Source: an uncultured Eggerthellaceae bacterium (GTDB lineage Bacteria; Actinomycetota; Coriobacteriia; Coriobacteriales; Eggerthellaceae). Taken from it: a stretch of DNA of 5,866 nt. Location of the stretch: positions 1 to 5,866 of the forward strand of contig CAKTXN010000106.1 of assembly GCA_934630905.1 (NCBI GenBank), read 5' to 3'. This document shows, piece by piece, positions 1-5,359 of this stretch. Made by a program: the position numbers and the translations under genes. The notes beneath the pieces were generated by a model. That model did not search any database. It was not told where the DNA came from and saw nothing but the letters and a program-made list of their open reading frames with translations. How positions within the stretch are numbered: the first letter of the stretch is position 1; each line of letters starts with the position of its first letter.

Positions 1-64
1 CAACAACGATGCGAGCCTTACGAGGGGATACGCGAACATAGCGTGCTTGTGCTTTAGCTTCCAT
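1..64 (-). CDS. rplV: 50S ribosomal protein L22, N-terminal fragment (cut by window edge)
   Basis: This is the first 21 codons of ribosomal protein L22; the rest lies beyond base 1. The protein binds 23S rRNA and lines the polypeptide exit tunnel. The visible residues start MEAKAQARYVRVSPRKAR, with the SPRKAR element typical of bacterial L22 N-termini. The ATG at 64-62 is preceded by a very strong Shine-Dalgarno sequence (AAGGAGGGG, minus strand), which overlaps the stop codon of rpsS. Only 13 bases separate the two genes, so they are certainly cotranscribed and probably translationally coupled. The order rplB-rpsS-rplV is the standard S10-operon order. Confidence 0.93.
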   Translation of the reverse strand, partial: MEAKAQARYVRVSPRKARIVV

Positions 65-77
65 TCTTCACCCCTCC

Positions 78-350
78 TTATCGCTTCTTCTTGTCGGCCG
101 CATGACCCCTGAAGGTACGGGTCGGGGCGAATTCACCCAGCTTGTGGCCAACCATGGATTCGGTAACGTAAACCGGCACGTGCTTGCGACCATCATGAAC
201 CGCAATGGTATGTCCGACCATTTCGGGGAAGATGGTGCTGGAACGCGACCAGGTCTTCACAACGTCCTTTTCGCCTGCTTCGTTCATGGCCTCGATACGA
301 CCAAGAAGACGGGGATCAACGAAAGGACCTTTTTTCAAACTTCTGCTCAT
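78..350 (-). CDS. rpsS: 30S ribosomal protein S19
   Basis: A 90-residue protein, the usual length for bacterial S19, which sits in the head of the small subunit, pairs with S13 and contacts tRNA near the A site. The N-terminus MSRSLKKGPFVD, the central TWSRSSTIFPEMVGHTIAVH (about 34-52) and the C-terminal VGHKLGEFAPTRTFRGH (about 67-83) are family hallmarks, followed by a basic tail KKKR. The ATG start is supported by AAAGGAG about 6 bases upstream. It lies 25 bases downstream of rplB and 13 bases upstream of rplV in one transcription unit. Nothing is odd about the gene itself. Confidence 0.98.
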   Translation of the reverse strand: MSRSLKKGPFVDPRLLGRIEAMNEAGEKDVVKTWSRSSTIFPEMVGHTIAVHDGRKHVPVYVTESMVGHKLGEFAPTRTFRGHAADKKKR

Positions 351-375
351 TGGTTTCTCCTTTCAGTATCCCGCG

Positions 376-1206
376 TTACTTCTTACGACGACGAATGATC
401 AGACGGTTAGAAGCCTTCTTCGGGTTGCGCGTACGATGACCCTTAGTAGGAACGCCCCAGGGAGTCACAGGATGACGACCAGCGGACTTGTTCTTACCTT
501 CACCACCGCCGTGGGGGTGGTCAACAGGGTTCATAACGGTACCACGAACCGTAGGACGGATGCCCAACCAGCGGTTACGGCCAGCCTTGCCAATGTGGAT
601 GTTGGCATGCTCGGCGTTGCCGACTTCGCCAACAGTTGCACGGCAGGTCAACAGCACGCGGCGCATTTCGGAAGAGGGCATACGCAGGATAGCGTACTTG
701 CCTTCTTTACCCATGAGCTGGATGCTGGTGCCAGCGGAACGAGCGATTGCAGCGCCCTTGCCCGGCTGCAGTTCAACAGCGTGGATCAAGGTACCAACGG
801 GGATTGCGGAAAGAGGCAGCGCATTACCCGGCTTGATGTCTGCATCGGGACCAGAAACAACGGTGTCGCCCACTTTGAGGCCCTTCGGATGAAGGATGTA
901 GCGCTTCTCGCCATCGACGTAATGGAGCAAAGCGATGCGGGCAGAACGGTTCGGGTCGTATTCGATCGTTGCAACCTTGGCGGGCACGCCGTCTTTGTTG
1001 CGCTTGAAATCGATGATACGATAGCGACGCTTGTTGCCGCCACCCTGATGACGGGTGGTAATGCGACCGTAGTTGTTGCGACCTGCCTTCTTCGGCAGAG
1101 GCGCAAGCAGGGACTTCTCCGGCTTGTCCGTCGTGATCTCTGCAAAGTCAGAGACCGTCTGGAAACGACGTCCGGGGGAAGTCGGCTTGTACTGCTTAAT
1201 TCCCAT
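376..1206 (-). CDS. rplB: 50S ribosomal protein L2
   Basis: A 276-residue full-length L2, a primary 23S rRNA-binding protein needed for subunit joining and located next to the peptidyl transferase centre. Family signatures include SPGRRF (10-15), RHQGGGNKRRYRIIDFKR (52-69), EYDPNRSARIALLHY (82-96), and NPVDHPHGGGEG (226-237). That last motif carries H230, the counterpart of the conserved histidine (E. coli H229) implicated in peptidyl transferase function. The tail is very basic (RLIIRRRKK). The ATG start is preceded by GAAAGGAA. It is the first gene of its transcription unit here: no rplW (L23) is found upstream, and instead a promoter and a long structured leader precede it. Sequence features look actinobacterial, Coriobacteriia-like (inference). 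Confidence 0.98.
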   Translation of the reverse strand: MGIKQYKPTSPGRRFQTVSDFAEITTDKPEKSLLAPLPKKAGRNNYGRITTRHQGGGNKRRYRIIDFKRNKDGVPAKVATIEYDPNRSARIALLHYVDGEKRYILHPKGLKVGDTVVSGPDADIKPGNALPLSAIPVGTLIHAVELQPGKGAAIARSAGTSIQLMGKEGKYAILRMPSSEMRRVLLTCRATVGEVGNAEHANIHIGKAGRNRWLGIRPTVRGTVMNPVDHPHGGGEGKNKSAGRHPVTPWGVPTKGHRTRNPKKASNRLIIRRRKK

Positions 1207-1459
1207 TCTTACTTTTCCTTTCGCGGGTTCTAGTCTGCTGTCATCCTGCCGGCTCCTGCTGCCTTAGCTCAGCACTTGCCTTCGAATAACCGCACGTCAG
1301 ACCCAATTTCTTGGATTCTCGCTCGCACGCCTCATCGTACACCGAGAATCCCTCTTATAAAGGTGGAACAACGATTGCCCGCTTGCGTTGATGAGGAGCG
1401 CAAGCCACGACGCCGCCATTCCACGCGTCCGGGTGTATCCATAACGGTCCAGACGCAAC
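1207..1459 (-). promoter_or_regulatory. Long structured 5' leader RNA of the rplB-rpsS-rplV unit
   Basis: About 250 nt between the predicted start of transcription (near 1459) and the rplB ATG, with no convincing ORF. Read on the minus strand it can form: P1, 1456-1449 with 1432-1425 (8 bp, one U-G); a 6-bp perfect stem, 1424-1419 with 1368-1363, abutting P1 and enclosing P2; P2, 1405-1399 with 1387-1381 (7 bp perfect, 11-nt loop); P3, 1351-1343 with 1321-1313 (9 bp perfect), topped by a 5-bp inner stem (1340-1336 with 1329-1325) and a 6-nt loop; and a smaller 5-bp hairpin, 1274-1270 with 1261-1257. The P3 loop AUGAGG is fully complementary to CCUCAU in the P2 loop, so a loop-loop kiss is possible. 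Leaders of ribosomal protein operons commonly bind one of the encoded proteins. That role, and the ligand, are inference. I do not recognise a described family. Confidence 0.55.
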
Positions 1460-1464
1460 AGCGA

Positions 1465-1493
1465 ATTATATGGGAGTTTCTTCTAAATTGCAA
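1465..1493 (-). promoter_or_regulatory. Strong sigma70-type promoter for rplB unit
   Basis: On the minus strand the -35 box TTGCAA (1493-1488) is followed after exactly 17 bases by a perfect -10 box TATAAT (1470-1465). An A/T-rich run with six consecutive A residues on the minus strand (about 1508-1496) lies immediately upstream of the -35 box, like an UP element of highly expressed stable-RNA or ribosomal promoters. Transcription would begin around 1459-1457, giving a leader of about 250 nt before rplB. This is the best promoter in the window and explains how rplB can be expressed without an upstream rpsJ-rplC-rplD-rplW. Confidence 0.8.
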
Positions 1494-1598
1494 GGATTTT
1501 TTATTACTACCTGGGAAAATGTGAAGCATCCATGAATGCCCGCCGCAGAACGCACGCAAGTCGCTGGCAACGCGCCGCGCCCCGTGCGCACTGCACTC
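1494..1598. other. Intergenic spacer between the acylation operon and the rplB promoter
   Basis: About 105 bases between the stop codon of the DHHW-like gene and the -35 box. I see no gene and no convincing intrinsic terminator. On the minus strand there are short GC-rich inverted repeats near 1598-1570 and a 5-bp hairpin near 1533-1520 (GCAUU/GAUGC with a 4-base loop), but no U-run follows at the right distance. Some read-through from the upstream operon into the ribosomal unit is therefore possible, or termination is factor-dependent. No trace of rplW coding sequence was seen here or in the leader. Confidence 0.5.
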
Positions 1599-2729
1599 TT
1601 AATCAAGCACGGTGTCGGTCAAACCGCCGTAACTATAATAAGCATCGCTGAGCACGTAATCGGCCGATTCGAAAATCACGATATCGGGATTGAACATTTG
1701 GCAGTATTCATCCATGTTGAAGATATTCATGTATGCCTGGATGCATTCCGTTCGCGCGAACTGGTTGTACAGAATCGTTCCCTGCGTATTGAAATAGCTA
1801 CCCTGGAACATAAGCAAGTTCAAACCGTTCGCGCACGCATCGTTTTCCCACAATGAATACGTGTTGTAATGCTCATCTAATTCAAGCGGGTCGCAATCTT
1901 GTGTTACGTCAACGGCACCTTCCCCGTTGTCTTTATGGATGTACTTGTACGTATCAGTCGGACAGTACAGCACTGATGCCGGCAGGTAGTCGTGATGTTC
2001 GGAGATAGCATCGTAATCGTTTTCGATATCGGGCTGTTCAACATCGAACCCTTGCTCCTGCAGATACGAAATGATCGCACGTGCGCCAACCAGGGCGCCT
2101 TCGGCGTTCCAATGTCCCACGTCGTACACAGCGTTGTATACATCGACACCTTCCCGATGCGCCTCCGTAAGCGGATCCGTCAAATCAAGATACGGCACAC
2201 CGCGCTCGTCCAGAAGCGGCGCCAGATACTCAAAGTTATTCAAGGGATACGGCACATAATCGGGGACATACTCCGTGTAGACGCGCTTTTTCTCGGGCGA
2301 ATTCACGTACACGAATGCCGTACCGCGATCCTGGCAATACAGGTACATCTTCTGAATGTAGTCGGCATAGGCGGTCAGGTAATCCATATCAACTTGCTGA
2401 TCTTCGTCCGCCTCAAACCAGAAATACGCCTGGCCATCAAGCCCATATTCATACAGCGGGTGCGCTAAATACCGAAACGCCACATTATTGAACGCGCCGT
2501 ATAAAGAAAGAAGCTGTGCGCGGTCGGAAATACGATCCTGCAGGTACTCTTCCAACTGATTGCGATATTCTTCATCGGTTTCGAAATCCGCGCGCTCGGG
2601 CCGCACCATAAGATAGCGATTGTCCGCATCGCTAAATACCTGCTCATCTTCGTTCATGGTCAAAACGGGAACGACCAAGCACGCCGCCAAAAGAACGAGC
2701 ATTGCTATTTTGCTGATTTTCTGAATCAT
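1599..2729 (-). CDS. DHHW/AlgX/DltD-like extracytoplasmic partner of the MBOAT acyltransferase
   Basis: A 376-residue protein with a short basic start (K4, K7) and one hydrophobic segment at about 8-24, then a soluble acidic domain facing outside. The pattern resembles DHHW/AlgX/AlgJ/DltD SGNH-like proteins. DADNRYL (34-40) corresponds to the family's 'ENR.L' start of the mature domain, and LEEYLQDRISDRAQLLSLY (59-77) to the 'yf.DrfgfR' helix. YDVGHWNAEGA (202-212) supplies the Asp/His pair (D203, H206), and LLMFQGSYFN (305-314) supplies the candidate nucleophile S311. Such proteins work with an MBOAT to move acetyl or acyl groups onto a polymer outside the membrane. LLAAC (13-17) also fits a lipobox, but the residues after C17 are hydrophobic, so a membrane anchor is equally possible. 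The ATG has GAGGGAG 6 bases upstream and lies 15 bases after the MBOAT stop, so the two are cotranscribed. Substrate unknown. Confidence 0.75.
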   Translation of the reverse strand: MIQKISKIAMLVLLAACLVVPVLTMNEDEQVFSDADNRYLMVRPERADFETDEEYRNQLEEYLQDRISDRAQLLSLYGAFNNVAFRYLAHPLYEYGLDGQAYFWFEADEDQQVDMDYLTAYADYIQKMYLYCQDRGTAFVYVNSPEKKRVYTEYVPDYVPYPLNNFEYLAPLLDERGVPYLDLTDPLTEAHREGVDVYNAVYDVGHWNAEGALVGARAIISYLQEQGFDVEQPDIENDYDAISEHHDYLPASVLYCPTDTYKYIHKDNGEGAVDVTQDCDPLELDEHYNTYSLWENDACANGLNLLMFQGSYFNTQGTILYNQFARTECIQAYMNIFNMDEYCQMFNPDIVIFESADYVLSDAYYSYGGLTDTVLD

Positions 2730-2744
2730 GCCATGCTCCCTCTC

Positions 2745-4175
2745 TTAGAACTGTGCGTACAAAAACGGACTATACGTGCTGTTCAGAATGAAGCTCATGC
2801 TAATGAGCAGCAAAAGCGGGGTGCCCACAGCGCTTACTATGTTCCAGGCCGCCGTATTTCCGAAATGCTCTTTCAGCCTGGGAACAACTGGTGTGGACAA
2901 AACGGCAGAAACCACCAGAAGAACAAGCACACGATTATCGGCGTAATAGAAAAAGCCAAATGGCAGCTCGGGCGCCTCTTTGACCATGCCAACCATGGCA
3001 AACAGAAAGTCTTTAGCCTGATGCACGTCGCTCGCACGGAAGATAACCCACCCCGCAACAACCACGGCCATGGTAAAAAGCCAGGTCAAGACAGAGGGGA
3101 CCTTAAAGCGCGGCAAAACATACGTGCGGTAAAGACGATCGATGACCATGAAGAAGGCGCACCACAAGCCCCAAAGCACGAAATGATTCGAGGCACCATG
3201 CCACAAGCCGGAAACGAAAAACACTACGAGTAGATTGAAATACTTGTTGCCACGACGGCTTCCGCCCAACGGGAAATACAGGTAATCGCGCAGCCACGAC
3301 GAAAGCGAGATATGCCAGCGATTCCAGAATTCGCCCACCGTTTTCGAAATGTAGGGATATTTGAAGTTTTCCTCGAAGCGAAAACCCAGCATAAGGCCTA
3401 TACCCAAAGCCATATCGGAATAGCCCGCAAAGTCAAAGAACAGCTGGAACGTATAGCAGAGCGCCCCTAGCCAAGCAAACGGCGTATCGATTGCTTCCAG
3501 AGCGAAGACCATATCCGCTGTTTGCCCCAACGTGTTCGCAATGATGACTTTCTTCGCCAGGCCAATCACGAAACGGCGCGCGCCGCTTGACACATCATCC
3601 AAGCAGGGGCGCGCGGGGCAATCTTCGTCGGGACGAAACATTTGCCCGTAGCGAACAATGGGGCCGGACACTATCTTCGCGAAGAAGAACGCCCAAAGCG
3701 CAACGTTTAAAAGATTGCGGTCGGCCTTGATTGTTCCGCGGTAGACATCCATGAAGTACGAGATAAGCGAGAATACCAAAAACGAGATGCCCAGTGGTTG
3801 GATCAAGTTAAGCGGTTCGTATTGAACCGAAGGGACAAATTGCTGCAGCGTTTCAAGGAAGTAATCGGTGTACTTGTAGTAGACCAGAAACGCCACGGAT
3901 GCTATCACGGCAACGGCAAGGACGAGCTTCTTCGCTGCACCTTGAGTTGCATCTATGACCAGGGCGAACGCATAGGTTGCTAGCACCGCCACGATCAAAA
4001 GCGGCAGATACTCCGCAGCAACCCAGTAATATGCGAACACGCTTACCGCAAGCAAAATGCCCTTGGCCAGGCTTTTTGCCACCACTCCTTCGCCGCCGAT
4101 AATGCGCACGCCGTAATAAGCCACCAACGTAAGCGGCAGCACCAGGCACAAAAATATCAGCGACGTAAGCGACAA
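2745..4175 (-). CDS. MBOAT-family O-acyltransferase (AlgI/DltB-like)
   Basis: A polytopic membrane enzyme of about 476 residues that transfers acyl groups across the membrane to an extracellular polymer. Signatures: the N-terminal hydrophobic start LTSLIFLCLVLPLTLVAYY, PLGISF (127-132), FDFAGYSDMALGIG (about 247-260), EFWNRWHISLSSWLRDY (282-298), YFPLGGSRRG (about 300-309), and SGLWHGAS (322-329) with H326 as the expected catalytic histidine. The end, SPFLYAQF, matches the usual PFIYFQF close of AlgI proteins. I chose TTG at 4175-4173 as start: GGAGGG lies 8 bases upstream, and the length then fits the family. The same frame stays open to 4427, but that would overlap the kinase gene and add about 84 non-homologous residues. 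It starts 55 bases after the kinase stop, and 15 bases separate it from the DHHW-like partner. The substrate (wall polymer, exopolysaccharide or glycolipid) cannot be read from the sequence. Confidence 0.9.
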   Translation of the reverse strand: MSLTSLIFLCLVLPLTLVAYYGVRIIGGEGVVAKSLAKGILLAVSVFAYYWVAAEYLPLLIVAVLATYAFALVIDATQGAAKKLVLAVAVIASVAFLVYYKYTDYFLETLQQFVPSVQYEPLNLIQPLGISFLVFSLISYFMDVYRGTIKADRNLLNVALWAFFFAKIVSGPIVRYGQMFRPDEDCPARPCLDDVSSGARRFVIGLAKKVIIANTLGQTADMVFALEAIDTPFAWLGALCYTFQLFFDFAGYSDMALGIGLMLGFRFEENFKYPYISKTVGEFWNRWHISLSSWLRDYLYFPLGGSRRGNKYFNLLVVFFVSGLWHGASNHFVLWGLWCAFFMVIDRLYRTYVLPRFKVPSVLTWLFTMAVVVAGWVIFRASDVHQAKDFLFAMVGMVKEAPELPFGFFYYADNRVLVLLVVSAVLSTPVVPRLKEHFGNTAAWNIVSAVGTPLLLLISMSFILNSTYSPFLYAQF

Positions 4176-4183
4176 GAAGGAAT

Positions 4184-4189
4184 CCCTCC
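4184..4189 (-). promoter_or_regulatory. Ribosome binding site that fixes the TTG start of the MBOAT gene
   Basis: GGAGGG on the minus strand, 8 bases before the TTG at 4175-4173. No in-frame ATG occurs between the kinase stop and the conserved start of the MBOAT domain; the in-frame ATGs upstream lie inside the kinase gene. This site is therefore the main evidence for the non-ATG start. Confidence 0.7.
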
Positions 4190-4230
4190 GAACGCGGTTT
4201 TGGAAAAAGTGATAGGTAAGTTTACTATTA

Positions 4231-5145
4231 TTAGCCAAAAAGGACTGAAAGCGCGCAAGGTGAAAGGGAAATGTCAAATTTGCTGCCCGAGCAGTCTTCG
4301 CCATCCATCTGAGCTGGAACATTATGCTCGAATTGAACCGAAAGGCGTGCCGCGCGTCGCAGTTCCATGCTGGCAGAGCCCACATGTTTTCCATTTTTAG
4401 CACGCGCAAAAAGCGCAATAGCGCCAATCAGGCCAATAGGCGGGTGCGCGATGCAAATGTCAAAAAGGCCGTCGTCCAACTGCGCATCGGGACAAACGCG
4501 AAAGCCGCCGCCATACGTACAACCCAGCTGCACGGCAAATATCAGGGATTGTCCGTGCTCGGGCGCATTATCATCGAAAGTCGCCTGATAGGAATGCATA
4601 TCGCGATGAAAGACCAGCTGGTTGATGCCCGCTTCGAAGTACAACGCGTTGCCCGTCTTTTTCGTGCGCTTGCGGCGCTGCACAGTGTCAAGCGCAATGG
4701 CAGCATCAATGCCAAACGAGAGCGTTTGCACGAAATACTGGCCGTTGCACAACCCCACGTCGGCGGAGCGGATGTCGCCCGTCAAAAGTTGGGCGCAGGC
4801 GGTATCAACGTCTTCGGACATATTCAGCGTGCGCGCGTAATCGTTGCCCGATCCCACGGGGATAATGCCGAAAACAGGGCGTTTTTCCTGCTCAACGGTC
4901 ATTAGGCCATTCGCCGCTTCGTGAATGATGCCATCGCCGCCCAGGGCAATAACCGTTTGGTAGCCCTGAAGCGCGGCATTTGTTGCCAGTTGCACGGCCT
5001 GCAAAGGAGCCGTGGTGGCAATGTAATCCACCGCCACACCCGCCTGCTCAAGCACACGCGCAGCATGCGCACCAGCAGCCGCCCCCTTCCCGTTTTGGGA
5101 GGCGGGGTTCACGATGAGCAGCGTGTGTCCCAGGCAATTTGTCAT
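4231..5145 (-). CDS. Diacylglycerol kinase-like lipid kinase (DgkB/YegS/LCB5 family)
   Basis: A 304-residue cytosolic or membrane-associated kinase of the DAGK catalytic family, which phosphorylates diacylglycerol or a related lipid with ATP. Visible motifs: LLIVNPASQNGKGA (about 9-22) for nucleotide binding, GGDGIIHEAANGL (69-81), the family's GGDGT.NE loop with I for T and H for N, GIIPVGSGNDYAR (93-105), the later metal/structural motif DGLFD (225-229), and QMDGE (279-283). I chose ATG 5145-5143; an upstream in-frame TTG at 5172 adds nine unlikely residues and has no ribosome site. A GAGG lies only 3 bases before the ATG. It heads the three-gene set with the MBOAT and DHHW-like genes. DgkB in Firmicutes recycles diacylglycerol released during lipoteichoic acid synthesis, so a link to a lipid-anchored polymer is plausible but inferred. 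Confidence 0.9.
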   Translation of the reverse strand: MTNCLGHTLLIVNPASQNGKGAAAGAHAARVLEQAGVAVDYIATTAPLQAVQLATNAALQGYQTVIALGGDGIIHEAANGLMTVEQEKRPVFGIIPVGSGNDYARTLNMSEDVDTACAQLLTGDIRSADVGLCNGQYFVQTLSFGIDAAIALDTVQRRKRTKKTGNALYFEAGINQLVFHRDMHSYQATFDDNAPEHGQSLIFAVQLGCTYGGGFRVCPDAQLDDGLFDICIAHPPIGLIGAIALFARAKNGKHVGSASMELRRAARLSVQFEHNVPAQMDGEDCSGSKFDISLSPCALSVLFG

Positions 5146-5152
5146 ACGCCTC

Positions 5153-5158
5153 AGTATA
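5153..5158 (-). promoter_or_regulatory. Possible -10 element directly before the lipid kinase gene
   Basis: TATACT on the minus strand ends 7 bases before the kinase ATG, so transcription would start at or next to the start codon, giving a leaderless mRNA. Leaderless messages are common in actinobacteria. No good -35 box lies at 16-18 bases upstream. The alternative is that transcription starts further up in 5160-5280 and GAGG serves as a weak ribosome site. Confidence 0.3.
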
Positions 5159-5204
5159 ACACTGCAAGGCAAGGGGCGCGCTCACGACGCCTGCGCGCGA
5201 TGTT

Positions 5205-5247
5205 AAAAAGTGACGGGGTCTTTTTCACATCTGCGAATAATCCCCGT
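5205..5247 (-). other. Inverted repeat followed by a T-run in the kinase upstream region
   Basis: On the minus strand ACGGGG (5247-5242) and CCCCGT (5218-5213) are perfect complements separated by 23 bases, followed 3 bases later by TTTTT (5209-5205). A competing AT-rich hairpin uses AAAAAG and CTTTTT (within 5226-5205). It could be a back-up terminator or an attenuator ahead of the kinase operon. The long loop makes this weak. Confidence 0.25.
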
Positions 5248-5282
5248 GCCTGCATCCCCATCTACCAGACGCCTACTAGACA

Positions 5283-5323
5283 CCAAAACAACAACCCCAC
5301 CCTTTGTTGACAAAAGGTGGGGT
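5283..5323 (-). terminator. Rho-independent terminator of the acyl-CoA ligase gene
   Basis: On the minus strand a stem of 8 perfect base pairs (ACCCCACC, 5323-5316, with GGTGGGGT, 5301-5294) extends inward by five more pairs (one U-G, three U-A, one G-C) to a TCAA tetraloop (5310-5307). A T-rich tail (TGTTGTTTTGG, 5293-5283) follows directly. The extra pairs need a U-G wobble present only in the minus-strand RNA, so the structure favours that orientation. It lies 36 bases after the ligase stop and separates that gene from the lipid kinase operon. Confidence 0.85.
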
Positions 5324-5359
5324 AATTTGACAACATTTGGCAGCAGCTGCAAAGAGTAA

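Noticed and set aside
205..1233. Long open frame (342 codons) on the plus strand opposite rplB and rpsS
   Set aside because: It is antisense to two certain ribosomal protein genes, its translation has no recognisable domain, and its openness follows from the biased codons of the real genes on the other strand.
1257..1300. Plus-strand stretch with TTAGCTCAG and TTCGAATAACC, reminiscent of tRNA D-arm and T-loop words
   Set aside because: The spacing is far too short for a tRNA, and no acceptor stem or anticodon arm can be drawn; the words are coincidental.
1332..1559. 75-codon minus-strand frame between the DHHW-like gene and rplB
   Set aside because: It does not resemble L23 or any family, it runs through the predicted promoter and leader hairpins, and no good ribosome site precedes it.
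1992..2468. 158-codon plus-strand frame opposite the DHHW-like gene
   Set aside because: It is a shadow of a gene with clear domain motifs on the minus strand, with no ribosome site and no recognisable product.
4176..4427. Upstream extension of the MBOAT frame
   Set aside because: It overlaps the well-supported end of the lipid kinase, has no family-like sequence, and the TTG with a good ribosome site accounts for a normal-length protein.
5307..5332. Two TTGACA hexamers on the plus strand that look like -35 boxes
   Set aside because: One lies inside the terminator hairpin, no suitable -10 follows either, and there is no plus-strand gene downstream.
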